This document shows positions 17,835-27,812 of a DNA stretch of 64,000 nucleotides, one piece after another. The translations under genes and the position numbers were made by a program. The DNA is taken from assembly GCA_002721755.1 (NCBI GenBank), contig PBLL01000015.1, forward strand, positions 1 through 64,000. The letters run 5' to 3'. This DNA is from Actinomycetota bacterium (lineage in GTDB: Bacteria; Actinomycetota; Acidimicrobiia; Acidimicrobiales; MedAcidi-G1). The notes under the pieces are model-generated. The model was not told where the DNA came from and ran no database searches. It was given only the letters and a program-made list of their open reading frames with translations. Numbering within the stretch: position 1 is the first letter of the stretch; each line of letters opens with the position of its first letter.

Positions 17835-20800
17835 CTATTTCCTCGATGCAGCCATTACTGCCGCTGTTTCATCTAATCCTGCGTTTTTTGCTGCTTCGGC
17901 AGCTTCGATCACTCGCTTATAGTCAACTGGAACGACTTTCGTGAAGTTTGTGACTGAATTGTCCCAATCTTCTAAGAGTGTGTTAGCCAGTGAAGATGAT
18001 GTCTCAGTGATATATCGGCGAAGTAGTTCTTTAAGCCAGTCTGAGTCATCCTTATCAAGGTTTTCAAGAATTACCATTTCTGGGTTTACATTTGCATGAA
18101 ATTCCCGATGTGGGTTATAGACAAAGGCAATACCTCCGGACATGCCAGCGGCAAAGTTCCTTCCGGTCGGACCAAGAATCACTGCACGACCACCTGTCAT
18201 ATATTCACAACCGTGGTCGCCGACACCTTCTGCTACTGCTGTCGCCCCTGAATTACGCACGCAAAATCTTTCTCCTACTTTTCCACTAAAGAATGCTTCA
18301 CCCGCTGTAGCTCCGTAGAGGAGAACATTTCCTGCAATTACTTGTTCATGTGACTTAAATTGGGCGGTTTTGTGTGGTCGTAAGTAGATCTTTCCACCAG
18401 AAAGACCTTTACCCACGTAGTCATTGGCATCGCCTTCTAATCGAAGGGATATTCCTCTAGGAATGAAAGCTCCAAAACTATTCCCAGCAGAGCCTGTCAT
18501 ATTTATGCGAATCGTTTCATCGTCAAGACCTTGACCTCCGTGACGTTTTGTGAGTTCATATCCGAGTAATGTGCCCACTGATCTATTCGTATTATTTATA
18601 GGTGACTCAATTAATGTTGACGTTTTGTCTTCTAGTGATTCACTCGCCTGTTTAATAAGTTCGCGATCTAGTACTGCTTCTAAGCCGTGGTCTTGAAACG
18701 TTGTTTGCCTTCTTGCTGTTCCTACAGGTAAAGGTGGTGCATAAAGTATTGGGGAGAGGTCTAATCCATCTGCTTTCCAATGAGCAACAGCGTCCTCCAC
18801 GTCTAGACTTTCAACTTCTCCTATTGCCTCTTCAAGTGATCGGAAGCCAAGTTCTGCGAGGAGCTCTCGTACTTCCTCAGCAATGAATTCGAAGAAATTT
18901 ACTACAAATTCGGGCTTTCCAGTAAATTTCTTTCGAAGTTCAGGATTTTGTGTGGCTACACCGACGGGACAGGTGTCTAAATGGCATGCTCGCATCATTA
19001 TGCAGCCCATTACGACGAGAGGCGCTGTTGCAAATCCAAATTCATCAGCTCCTAATAAGGCGGCTATCATCACATCACGCCCTGTTTTTAATTGTCCATC
19101 TACTTGTACGACAATTCTGTCTCTTAACCCATTCATCAAAAGAGTCTGCTGTGTTTCAGCCAGCCCAAGTTCCCAGGGGGCGCCAGCATGTTTGATGGAC
19201 GTTAGCGGCGAGGCTCCCGTTCCACCATCGTGACCAGAAATTAGCACAACATCTGCATGACCTTTCGATACTCCAGCAGCTACGGTTCCCACACCAACTT
19301 CGGCTACTAGTTTTACGTGAACTCTTGCTTCAGGGTTAGAATTTTTTAAATCGTAAATTAACTGTGCGAGGTCTTCGATTGAGTAGATGTCGTGATGTGG
19401 GGGCGGTGAAATTAACCCTACACCAGGAGTTGAATGCCTTGTTTTAGCTATCCATGGATAAACCTTATGACCTGGTAGTTGTCCACCTTCACCAGGTTTT
19501 GCTCCTTGTGCCATTTTTATTTGTAAATCATCACTATTGACCAGATATTCGCTGGTGACGCCAAAACGTCCTGAAGCTACCTGTTTTATTGCTGATCGGC
19601 GAAGGTCACCGTTCTCATCAGGTAAGAACCGTTCGGCGTCTTCTCCTCCCTCACCTGTATTCGACTTGCCTCCGATTCTGTTCATAGCTATAGCCAACGT
19701 CTCGTGCGCCTCTCCAGAAATTGATCCATATGACATTGCCCCAGTAGCAAAACGTTTAACTATTTCTGAAACTGGTTCTACTTCTTTGATTGGAATCGAC
19801 GGTCTTAAAGATTTTTTGAACTTGAAGAGTCCACGGAGAGTGGAAAGACCTTCAGATTGTGAGTCGACCATCTTTGTGTACTCCCGAAAAATGTCGTAAC
19901 GGCGTTCTTTTGTTGCATGTTGAAGCTTGAAAACAGTTTCAGGATTGAATAGATGGATCTCTCCTTCTCTGCGCCATTGGTACTCGCCACCCGGCTTTAG
20001 AGTTCGGTGAATTTTCGCTCCAGGATTTTTTGGGTAAGCAATTTCGTGATTTTGTTTGACTTCCCTTGCAAGAACATCGAATCCAACCCCGCCTAAGCGA
20101 CTGACAGTGCCATTGAAACATTCACGTATCACTTCATGTCCAAGACCTATTGCCTCAAAAATCTGAGCTCCGGAATATGAAGCGACTGTAGAGATGCCCA
20201 TCTTTGACATTATTTTCAGTAGACCCTTTTCGAGTGCTTTTATATAACGTCGCCTAGCAGTTTCCGGGCTCAATTCGGGACTTACGCCATGTTTTACGTC
20301 TTCAATTAGTGAATCAATTGTTTCATACGCCATATAAGGACAAACAGCAGATGCCCCGTATCCAAGCAATGCAGCAATATGGTGGACCTCTCTTGCATCA
20401 CCACTTTCGACAATTATCCCTGTCATGCTTCGTGTTTTTTCATTTATCAAATGATGATGGATAGCACCTACAGCCAGTAAGGATGGGATAGGAGCCTTTT
20501 CTTTTGAAACCAAACGATCAGAGATAATAAGAATATTGACTCCCTCTTTGATTGCCTGAGAGGCCGAATCTTTAATGTCAGACAGGGCAGATCTTAAAGA
20601 TTCCTCGCCGCCGTCACTATCAAAAACTGCATCAATCTTTAAAGATCGGAAGTCCTTCAAGTGATCATTCTGATGAGCTGACTGAATCTGGGCAAGTTCT
20701 TTTTCTGTTAGCACAGGGGTTGGTAAAAAAATCTTTCTGCATGAACTTTCTGAAGGTGAGAGCAGATTTTTATCTGACCCGATATTGACGCAAACTGCTG

Positions 20801-22475
20801 TAATTAACTCTTCGCGAATTCCGTCCAAAGGTGGGTTAGTAACTTGCGCGAAAAGTTGCTGAAAGTAATCGTAAAGATTTCTTGAGCGCTGTGATAAAGC
20901 TGCAATAGGAGCATCGTTTCCCATCGAACCAATCGCTTCTTTTTCATCTCGTACCATTGGTGCAATGAGGAGTTTTATTTCCTCATGTGTATAGCCGAAT
21001 ATTTGTTGACGCTCCAAAAGAGAAAGGTTGTCACCTTTCTCAATTTGTGCTGGTGGTATATCACGAAGATGAATAAGATTGTTATCCAGCCAGTTCTTAT
21101 AAGGTTTCTGCTGTTCTAGACTGTCTTTAATTTCCTGATCACGCACTATCCGACCTTTGTTAGTATCGATTAAGAACATTCGACCTGGCTCCAAGCGACC
21201 TTTTTCAATAATTTTTTCTGGCGGAATCTCAAGAACTCCTACTTCACTTGCCATAACAACTAAATCGTCGCTAGTAACCCAATATCTACTGGGTCTCAAC
21301 CCGTTACGATCCAGCACCGCTCCAATTAGACTTCCGTCGGTAAAAGCTATTGAGGCAGGACCATCCCATGGTTCCATTATCGTTGAAAAATATTGGTAGA
21401 AAGCTCGTCGTTCAGGGGTCATATTGTCATGATTTTCCCAAGGTTCAGGGATCATCATTAAGATTGCTTCTGGAAGTGTGTAGCCGCCAAGAACCAACAG
21501 TTCCAACACTTCGTCAAAACTTGCTGTATCACTTGCACCAGGTGTGCAGATTGGAAAGAGTCGGGCTAAATCTCCGGAAATTAAATCTGTTTTAATCATT
21601 GCTTCTCTAGAGTCCATCCAGTTTCGGTTTCCTTGAACAGTGTTGATTTCACCGTTATGAGCAATAAACCTGTACGGATGAGCTAAAGGCCAGGAAGGAA
21701 AAGTGTTGGTCGAAAATCTTGAGTGAACTAAAACCATTGCGCTCTCAGTTCTCTCGTCGTTTAAATCAAGAAAGAAATTACCAAGTTGCGGCGTTGTTAA
21801 CATGCCCTTATAAACAATCGTTCTCGAAGAGAGGGATGGAAAATAAATCCCCTTATCTTCATTAATTGCAGAGCCGATACCTGAAACTGTTGATCCGCTT
21901 TCTTTGCTTTCAAAAATTTCGCGTTCAGCACGTTTTCTAAATGGAAAGACTTTTCTATCTAAGTCCAAACCGGAAATGTCTTCATTCTCGCTTGCTTTCA
22001 CGAAAATTTGTTTCATAAACGGCATAGCAACTCGAGCCGATGATCCTATCTCTGATGCATCGATTGGGATATCTCGCCATCCTATTACCTCTAAGCCTTC
22101 CTCTTCGGCTATTTGCTCTAATCTACGTATTGCTGTTTTTAGCAGTTTTTCATCTTGTGAAAGAAACGCTATCCCTGTCGCATAATGATTTTTTTTAGGT
22201 AAATCGAATGAAACAACTTCTCTATACAGCTTGTCGGGGATTTGCATCAGAATTCCTGCTCCATCACCCGTGTTGCTCTCTGCACCAATTGCTCCGCGGT
22301 GCTGCAATGTACAAAGAGCACCTATTCCCATTTTTACAATTTCGTGACTTGCCTTTCCTCGAAGATTGCACACGAAGTTAACACCACACGAATCATGTTC
22401 GAATCTCGGATCGTAGAGACCCTGGGAAGTATGAAGGTCGGTGTCCCGAAAATCATTTTGTCTATCAGCACTCAT
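17835..22475 (-). CDS. gltB: Glutamate synthase, large (glutamine amidotransferase/synthase) subunit
   Basis: 1546 aa, the full GltB length. The class II glutaminase nucleophile is Cys30 in [11 protein letters not shown], so a 29-residue propeptide is expected to be cleaved. The glutaminase domain has [19 protein letters not shown] and [15 protein letters not shown]. The synthase barrel has [27 protein letters not shown] and the Fe-S cysteines in [12 protein letters not shown]. The C-terminal GXGXG beta-helix has [17 protein letters not shown] and [21 protein letters not shown]. It assimilates ammonium through glutamine. An 87-bp gap to the trk genes should hold its promoter; I saw no clear operator there. 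Confidence 0.97.
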   Translation of the reverse strand: MSADRQNDFRDTDLHTSQGLYDPRFEHDSCGVNFVCNLRGKASHEIVKMGIGALCTLQHRGAIGAESNTGDGAGILMQIPDKLYREVVSFDLPKKNHYATGIAFLSQDEKLLKTAIRRLEQIAEEEGLEVIGWRDIPIDASEIGSSARVAMPFMKQIFVKASENEDISGLDLDRKVFPFRKRAEREIFESKESGSTVSGIGSAINEDKGIYFPSLSSRTIVYKGMLTTPQLGNFFLDLNDERTESAMVLVHSRFSTNTFPSWPLAHPYRFIAHNGEINTVQGNRNWMDSREAMIKTDLISGDLARLFPICTPGASDTASFDEVLELLVLGGYTLPEAILMMIPEPWENHDNMTPERRAFYQYFSTIMEPWDGPASIAFTDGSLIGAVLDRNGLRPSRYWVTSDDLVVMASEVGVLEIPPEKIIEKGRLEPGRMFLIDTNKGRIVRDQEIKDSLEQQKPYKNWLDNNLIHLRDIPPAQIEKGDNLSLLERQQIFGYTHEEIKLLIAPMVRDEKEAIGSMGNDAPIAALSQRSRNLYDYFQQLFAQVTNPPLDGIREELITAVCVNIGSDKNLLSPSESSCRKIFLPTPVLTEKELAQIQSAHQNDHLKDFRSLKIDAVFDSDGGEESLRSALSDIKDSASQAIKEGVNILIISDRLVSKEKAPIPSLLAVGAIHHHLINEKTRSMTGIIVESGDAREVHHIAALLGYGASAVCPYMAYETIDSLIEDVKHGVSPELSPETARRRYIKALEKGLLKIMSKMGISTVASYSGAQIFEAIGLGHEVIRECFNGTVSRLGGVGFDVLAREVKQNHEIAYPKNPGAKIHRTLKPGGEYQWRREGEIHLFNPETVFKLQHATKERRYDIFREYTKMVDSQSEGLSTLRGLFKFKKSLRPSIPIKEVEPVSEIVKRFATGAMSYGSISGEAHETLAIAMNRIGGKSNTGEGGEDAERFLPDENGDLRRSAIKQVASGRFGVTSEYLVNSDDLQIKMAQGAKPGEGGQLPGHKVYPWIAKTRHSTPGVGLISPPPHHDIYSIEDLAQLIYDLKNSNPEARVHVKLVAEVGVGTVAAGVSKGHADVVLISGHDGGTGASPLTSIKHAGAPWELGLAETQQTLLMNGLRDRIVVQVDGQLKTGRDVMIAALLGADEFGFATAPLVVMGCIMMRACHLDTCPVGVATQNPELRKKFTGKPEFVVNFFEFIAEEVRELLAELGFRSLEEAIGEVESLDVEDAVAHWKADGLDLSPILYAPPLPVGTARRQTTFQDHGLEAVLDRELIKQASESLEDKTSTLIESPINNTNRSVGTLLGYELTKRHGGQGLDDETIRINMTGSAGNSFGAFIPRGISLRLEGDANDYVGKGLSGGKIYLRPHKTAQFKSHEQVIAGNVLLYGATAGEAFFSGKVGERFCVRNSGATAVAEGVGDHGCEYMTGGRAVILGPTGRNFAAGMSGGIAFVYNPHREFHANVNPEMVILENLDKDDSDWLKELLRRYITETSSSLANTLLEDWDNSVTNFTKVVPVDYKRVIEAAEAAKNAGLDETAAVMAASRK

Positions 22476-22562
22476 AACTTGTTCACTTAGTCGCTTTGTT
22501 TAGCCCTGAGCGCCGTTGATCTGGGTAATTAAGTTTAACAGTATTCTATTTAGATCAGTATT

Positions 22563-24116
22563 CTAAAGATCCCTGGTGTCTCTTTTAATGTTTCTAATGT
22601 TTTTTACAGAGTTTCGGTATGGGACTACAAACATAAGGAGCATGGGAAAAATCTCTAATCTCCCTATAAGCATGAAAAGTAGGAGAAGAAGTCTTCCGGG
22701 AGCTGAAAACCCATCCACGAATGATGAGGTGGGTCCAATTTCTCCTAATCCTGGTCCCATGTTTCCTAAAGTGCTAAACGTTCCACTTAGGGATGTGATT
22801 AAATCAGTTCCTAATGCAGTGAGTATCAAAGTTCCAATTATTACGAGCACTCCGTAAACAATCACAAATCCGGCTACCCGTTCCACTAAAGAGTCTGGAA
22901 TTGTTCTGTTCCCCATCCGCGCCTGAATAAGAGCACGAGGTCTTCTTATGGATCGTAGTATTCGATATGAGTGAGCAAGACCGATACGTAAACGCATGAT
23001 TTTAACTCCTCCAGATGTGGACCCAGTACATCCACCAAAGATGATGAAGAAAAGTAAGAGTAATTGTGTCGACCCTGACCAAGAAGCAAAATCACCTGCT
23101 TCTCCCCTTCCAAGAGCATTTCCATAACCACCACTTGTTGCTAAGGTCACAACATTAAAAGATGCATTTCTCAGTGCAGTTCCAACCGAAAAACCATCCT
23201 TAATTAAAAGCAGCGTTATGAATAAAATGCCTGTAGCTACAACCCCCACAAAAGACTTGAACTCTGGGTCAGACGCATGATCAAGTCTTTTCTTTTCAAG
23301 TGAACGAGCGTGAAGAGTGTAGTTAATCGCTGAAATTAGAAAGCCAAACATCACAACTATCTCGATTGCTCCACTGTTCCAGTATCCGATTGAGGAGTCT
23401 TTTGTGGAAAAACCTCCCGTTGAAGCAGTGGTGAGAGCGTGAGATACTGCATCAAAAACGCCCATTCCGCTAATAAACAAAGCTAGAGCAATAAGCAGCG
23501 TAAGTGACGCGTATATGTACCAAAACTTTTTTGCTGTCTCGACTACTCTTGGAGCTATTCGCTCTACTCCTGCCCCCGGTGCTTCAGCATCGATTAGACC
23601 TAATCCACTTGCACGTAGTGATGGTAGAACCGAAACCACGAGTACAACGATTCCCATTCCACCCATCCACTGTGTCAACTGTCTGTAGAAAAGTATGCCG
23701 GATCCTTGTGATTCGATCGTATTATGAAGACCAAAGACGGTTGAGCCACTTGCTGTGAAACCGGAAACTGACTCGAAGAGTGAGTCGACTAGAACTTCTG
23801 GAATTCCAATTCCCGCGCGTGTGAAAGTGCCTGCGAGAAGATATGGAATAGTTCCGACCAGTGAAACCAATAACCAGGTGGTTCCAACTGCAGTGAAAAT
23901 AGAGGCTTGGTCTGTTTTACCTAATTTCGTGGAAGTAAAGAAAAATGCGCCTAATAGACCTATCACTACTGTCGCTGTCAGAAGGGCTATGAAGTCTACG
24001 CGCTTATCAAAAAGGGAAACAAGGGTACTGACTGCTATTCCTGCTGAGACGAACAGAAGGGCGATGCCTGTCATGTGGAGGCTCGTACTCCTGATTATTT
24101 GGTTACTTTTTTTCAT
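22563..24116 (-). CDS. trkH: Potassium uptake channel subunit, TrkH/KtrB family (first paralog)
   Basis: 517 aa integral membrane protein with the four M1-P-M2 repeats of the TrkH/KtrB superfamily. Filter loops can be placed at SGFTASGSTVFG (Gly124), TTASTGGFST, LATSGGYGN and FSTLGNMGPGLG, each keeping a glycine. It should conduct K+ into the cell, gated by a TrkA ring. The gene is last in trkA-trkH-trkH and overlaps the second paralog by 4 nt. It is the paralog with the intact filter, so it is the more likely active channel. Confidence 0.93.
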   Translation of the reverse strand: MKKSNQIIRSTSLHMTGIALLFVSAGIAVSTLVSLFDKRVDFIALLTATVVIGLLGAFFFTSTKLGKTDQASIFTAVGTTWLLVSLVGTIPYLLAGTFTRAGIGIPEVLVDSLFESVSGFTASGSTVFGLHNTIESQGSGILFYRQLTQWMGGMGIVVLVVSVLPSLRASGLGLIDAEAPGAGVERIAPRVVETAKKFWYIYASLTLLIALALFISGMGVFDAVSHALTTASTGGFSTKDSSIGYWNSGAIEIVVMFGFLISAINYTLHARSLEKKRLDHASDPEFKSFVGVVATGILFITLLLIKDGFSVGTALRNASFNVVTLATSGGYGNALGRGEAGDFASWSGSTQLLLLFFIIFGGCTGSTSGGVKIMRLRIGLAHSYRILRSIRRPRALIQARMGNRTIPDSLVERVAGFVIVYGVLVIIGTLILTALGTDLITSLSGTFSTLGNMGPGLGEIGPTSSFVDGFSAPGRLLLLLFMLIGRLEIFPMLLMFVVPYRNSVKNIRNIKRDTRDL

Positions 24117-25636
24117 CGAGGATCGCTTCTCATTGCCTGCAATAGACGTCTACGCGGTCTGAGGAAAGTCCTTGCTTCAGAAAGCAAATATCCTATGCTG
24201 ATTAAAACTGGTATTAAATAGAGTCGACCGGAAATCATTGCTGGGAGTAAAGCTAATCTCTCTCCTACCGAAAATGAGGAAACCTCAATTATTACTCCCT
24301 CTGCATTTCGTATAGGTCCCGCAGTCGATATTGCTGTTATTGAAGATGAGACTCCTTCATACATGCTCATACCTGAGATCGTTAAAGCTATTGCAGTTAG
24401 GAAAATCACAGATGTGAAGAGAAATTGGAAAACGACTACTTCCCTGACTCGCTCTTCTTTTATGCTTTCGTCACCTATGATGATTTTGACGACTGCACGC
24501 GGGTGTAGTTGACGGACCAATTCGCGAAACGAAACAGCGATAAGTATTCTTAATCTGTGTATTTGAAAGCCTCCACCATTAGACAATGACATCGGTCCTA
24601 CAGTTACGAGAAACAGAAGAAGAAACGCTGTAGCTTCAGACCAATTACCAAATGGTGGTATATGAAATCCAGTAGTTGAAATCGACGCTAGTGCGATAAA
24701 TAATGAGCTACTTAAAGAAGATGTTCCGCCTTCATCACTCCAAAGAAATAACAACAATGACGCGACCACTATTAGTAAAAAATATGCATGAAGTTCACTT
24801 GATCGAATTGCGGAGTAAATTTTTCCACTTACAAGCCTCCAAATCACCAAAATACTCATTCCTGTGGTGATCATTCCTGCACTTAGTAGCAACTGAACCG
24901 AGGAATTTCCAAAATGTTCACTACTAATTGAAAATCCACCTGTGGAGATTGAGCTGATTGAAAGCAGCAGTGCTTCGAAAAAATCTACTGGTGTTGTCAG
25001 TAAAGTTAGAGTAAGTAGGACTATTGATACGAGATATATACTGGCAATGCTCTTTAGAGCCTTTCTCCTATCTGGAAACGTCTCTTGGGTAGCATGCCTT
25101 CCAGATGTTAGGGATCTGGAATTGTTATCAGCAATAGGTAGAACCATTACAGCTAAAAGGATCGCTGCAAAACTGCCGAACAATTGTGATGCAGTTCTGT
25201 AAAAGATTAAACCATTCCCAGACATTCCAAAATCAATAACTGTTAATGAGGTGGTAGTAAATGCTGCGGTGGACTCAAATAATGCATTCGCAAAATTCTT
25301 TTCATCTGTCATGAATAAGTAGATGAAAGAGGAACACAATATGGAAGACAAAAAACCTGATGTCACTGCCAGAAAAGATTCAGATCTATTCAATTTTTTC
25401 TCTGAAACGTATCTTGTCAAGTACGCGCAACAAATAGTGATCAGAGTTCCGAAAATGAGAAAACTAGGAGTGTCATTTCCAGAATCACTTAGATCAAGTA
25501 GTCCGGAAATAATCGCTAGTAACCCAACCGCGAAAATACCAACAAGCGCTCCGCGCGAAAGCGCTACTAAAACAGGCGAGTTTACTGTAGTAACACTTCC
25601 TGAATTAACACGTACAGATAATCGAGAGAAAATCAC
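24113..25636 (-). CDS. TrkH-family subunit, divergent second paralog
   Basis: 507 aa, also with four pore repeats. The filter loops read AAFTTTSLTVID (first), SSISTGGFSIS (second), ASISTTGFHIP (third) and TAISTAGPIRN (fourth). In the first loop Ser130 stands where the neighbouring paralog and most family members have Gly. The other three glycines remain. Tandem unequal TrkH genes could form a heteromer or serve another ion; both are inference. It overlaps trkA by 4 nt and the other trkH by 4 nt, so expression of all three is coupled. Confidence 0.88.
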   Translation of the reverse strand: MIFSRLSVRVNSGSVTTVNSPVLVALSRGALVGIFAVGLLAIISGLLDLSDSGNDTPSFLIFGTLITICCAYLTRYVSEKKLNRSESFLAVTSGFLSSILCSSFIYLFMTDEKNFANALFESTAAFTTTSLTVIDFGMSGNGLIFYRTASQLFGSFAAILLAVMVLPIADNNSRSLTSGRHATQETFPDRRKALKSIASIYLVSIVLLTLTLLTTPVDFFEALLLSISSISTGGFSISSEHFGNSSVQLLLSAGMITTGMSILVIWRLVSGKIYSAIRSSELHAYFLLIVVASLLLFLWSDEGGTSSLSSSLFIALASISTTGFHIPPFGNWSEATAFLLLFLVTVGPMSLSNGGGFQIHRLRILIAVSFRELVRQLHPRAVVKIIIGDESIKEERVREVVVFQFLFTSVIFLTAIALTISGMSMYEGVSSSITAISTAGPIRNAEGVIIEVSSFSVGERLALLPAMISGRLYLIPVLISIGYLLSEARTFLRPRRRLLQAMRSDPR

Positions 25637-27036
25637 ACGAATTGAGTCGTTAATTTTTCGACAGATTCTGGTTTAGATATAGCTATGACATGGTCATTCG
25701 GCCTAAATGTACTATGTCCACGAGCAATTTGTGCTTTCCCATCACGGACAATTGCTCCTATAAGAGCATCTTTGGTTAATGCCATATCTTCTATCGTTTT
25801 TCCTACACATGGGCTTTCATCAGATACAGCAAATTCAAGTACTTCTACATCCCCGTGCAAGAAAGTCTCCACCGCTGCAACGCTACCCACATCACCTCTC
25901 ACAAATCGTAAAACACTATTTGCAGTCGCCGTTCTAGGACTAAGAGCAGCATCAACCTGATTTGTTTCTAGAAGGTCCAACAATTTAAGCCTGTGAACAA
26001 CGGCTATCGTTTCGATATCCGCGTCAGTCTTATTTTTCTTTGATTGGACAGAAACAGACTTAGCGTATAAACAAGCTAAAACATTTGCATCATCTTCACC
26101 TGTAAGTGCTATTACCAAGTCCTGGCGAGCTACATCTGCTTCTTCTAGCATTTCCACATCTGTCACATCTCCTTCATAAATCAATGCTTTGGCCAGGTTC
26201 TCGCTTAGTTCAACCGCCCTTTCATGCTTTTTCTCAATGATTGCTACATCAACACCTCTATAGAGAAGAGATTCAGCAATCATCTCAGCTGTTCTACCTC
26301 CACCCAGCAACAGAGCTCTCCGAGGCACATCTCTTGCAATGCCCAGTCTGTGTGTCACATCATGCAATGCTCGACTCTTGCATATGACTCTGAGTAAATC
26401 CCCTTCTTTGAGAATCTCATCTTGACGCGGAACAATAGTTACCTCATCAGAGTCACCGTTTTCACTCTTTCGTGTAATAGTTCCGACTATGAAATCCCAG
26501 TCAGGGTCAAGTTCTCTTCCTAATGCGTGTAGAGAAACTCCCACCAATGGGGCATGAGCTGGCAATCTGGCTCCTATGATTACAACTTCTTCATTTGCCA
26601 TTCGTGCAAGATCCATTGCACCGGGATATTCCATGAGCCTCAAAACGGAATTGGCAACTTCTTGATCTGGGTCTATTACAAGATGGTCATCATATTTTTC
26701 GAATAATCCTGAAACCTCTTTACTTCGGAGTTTTCTAGATTGCACACGAACGATCGTTTTACTTACTCCTGCTTGACGTGCGAGTAGAGCGCACAAAAGA
26801 TTTATTTCATCTTGATTTGTTGCTGCTACAAGCAAGTCGGTTTCCTTAATACCTGCTTTTTCCAAAATGGATGAATCTGTTCCGCTTCCATTTATAGCTA
26901 GAACATCTAATTCTGCGTCTATTTGCCTGAATCGCTCAGGGTCTAACTCTATGAGTGCAATGTCATGCTCTTGTCTACTCAAACGATCAGCTACGTAGGT
27001 TCCAACTTCACCAGCTCCGACGACAATTATTCGCAT
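25633..27036 (-). CDS. trkA: Trk system NAD-binding regulatory subunit
   Basis: 467 aa with two RCK units, as in long TrkA. Each has an N-lobe with a Rossmann motif (IIVVGAGEVGTYVADRL at the start; ALLLGGGRTAEMIAESL at about residue 240) and a C-lobe (about 150-225 and 375-467). The acidic partner D/E of the first nucleotide site is in IALIELDPERF. TrkA binds NAD(H) or ATP on the inner face and gates TrkH. Being first in the operon ahead of two trkH genes suggests it serves both. The fau-like gene upstream ends 3 nt before its start codon. Confidence 0.94.
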   Translation of the reverse strand: MRIIVVGAGEVGTYVADRLSRQEHDIALIELDPERFRQIDAELDVLAINGSGTDSSILEKAGIKETDLLVAATNQDEINLLCALLARQAGVSKTIVRVQSRKLRSKEVSGLFEKYDDHLVIDPDQEVANSVLRLMEYPGAMDLARMANEEVVIIGARLPAHAPLVGVSLHALGRELDPDWDFIVGTITRKSENGDSDEVTIVPRQDEILKEGDLLRVICKSRALHDVTHRLGIARDVPRRALLLGGGRTAEMIAESLLYRGVDVAIIEKKHERAVELSENLAKALIYEGDVTDVEMLEEADVARQDLVIALTGEDDANVLACLYAKSVSVQSKKNKTDADIETIAVVHRLKLLDLLETNQVDAALSPRTATANSVLRFVRGDVGSVAAVETFLHGDVEVLEFAVSDESPCVGKTIEDMALTKDALIGAIVRDGKAQIARGHSTFRPNDHVIAISKPESVEKLTTQFV

Positions 27037-27039
27037 CGT

Positions 27040-27624
27040 TTAATACTCCCCCATAGAAACACGAGAATGTGAGATTTCGCAGAAAAATACTTCATTTTCA
27101 GTTACTAAAACATCTAACGGAACGTCCCATGGATTTACTTCTAACCGTTCTACAATTTGAAAACTATGTGCCAATCCGATCAACATCGGTCTTCTATCCA
27201 TTCTTTCAAGGGCAAAAGTTTTGTCGTAGTATCCGCCTCCATGACCTAAGCGATTCCCTTCAATGTCTGCTGCTAGCAACGGAACTAATACTAAATCAAG
27301 GTCTGAAATTTCCTCTTCGATCCCACTTTGAGGTTCGGGTATCCCAAAACTCCCTTCAGCGAAGATCCCATTTGGTGTTACAAACTTCAGTAACCTATTT
27401 TTTTGGACTACTGGGAAAGAAAATATCTTGTTATGGCTCGACTCAAGGAATGAAGGGTCAATTTCTCCATTGCAAGCCACATAAGAAGCAATTATTTTTG
27501 CATTTTTGAAAAGATCAAGATTTCTGATGAGTTCACATATTTCTTTTGATGTTTTATTTATGATCTGAGATGGTAGAGATTTACGAGTTTCCAGCATTTT
27601 TTGACGAAGATCCCGTCTTTCCAT
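27040..27624 (-). CDS. 5-formyltetrahydrofolate cyclo-ligase
   Basis: 194 aa, the normal size for MTHFS/YgfA. The N-terminus RRDLRQKMLETRKSLP holds the basic ATP-contact residues. The substrate region has GEIDPSF, and the C-terminal signature GNRLGHGGGYYDKTF (about residues 130-144) is the classic phosphate/Mg motif. It converts 5-formyl-THF to 5,10-methenyl-THF with ATP. It stands just upstream of trkA on the same strand with a 3-nt gap, so it may lead that transcript even though the functions are unrelated. Confidence 0.93.
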   Translation of the reverse strand: MERRDLRQKMLETRKSLPSQIINKTSKEICELIRNLDLFKNAKIIASYVACNGEIDPSFLESSHNKIFSFPVVQKNRLLKFVTPNGIFAEGSFGIPEPQSGIEEEISDLDLVLVPLLAADIEGNRLGHGGGYYDKTFALERMDRRPMLIGLAHSFQIVERLEVNPWDVPLDVLVTENEVFFCEISHSRVSMGEY

Positions 27625-27732
27625 ACTTTAAGCGTTGCCGATGTTTTATGTTTACGCCACTTTTTTGATGATTTACTAAGTTAAATGTGACACTGAGGTT
27701 GGAACCCCGCATCTCACTTAATACCGTCATTT

Positions 27733-27782
27733 TGGCTATTATTAGCCATACTTGTTTAGCCTTTTGGCAGAACAATTTAGCC
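27733..27782. promoter_or_regulatory. Repeat cluster in the divergent region before hppA
   Basis: The 188-bp divergent gap (27625-27812) contains a perfect inverted repeat, TGGCTA-TTAT-TAGCCA, at 27733-27748. TTAGCC appears three times in the same direction, at 27742, 27756 and 27777. This could be an operator for the pyrophosphatase and/or the folate-trk genes. It is a pattern seen by eye, without known regulator. Confidence 0.3.
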
Positions 27783-27812
27783 ATCTAAATACAACCATGA
27801 GGAGATAACCCC

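Noticed and set aside
22371..22396. tRNA-like GTTCGAATC
   Set aside because: It lies inside the gltB coding sequence and there is no cloverleaf around it.
22550..22568. TTTAGA/TCTAAA inverted repeat at the end of the first trkH as a terminator
   Set aside because: The stem is only six AT-rich pairs, overlaps the stop codon and is not followed by a U-run on the minus strand.
27797..27808. Four-codon minigene ATG AGG AGA TAA before hppA
   Set aside because: It overlaps the AGGAGA ribosome site of hppA and has no ribosome site itself; the pattern follows from the Shine-Dalgarno sequence.
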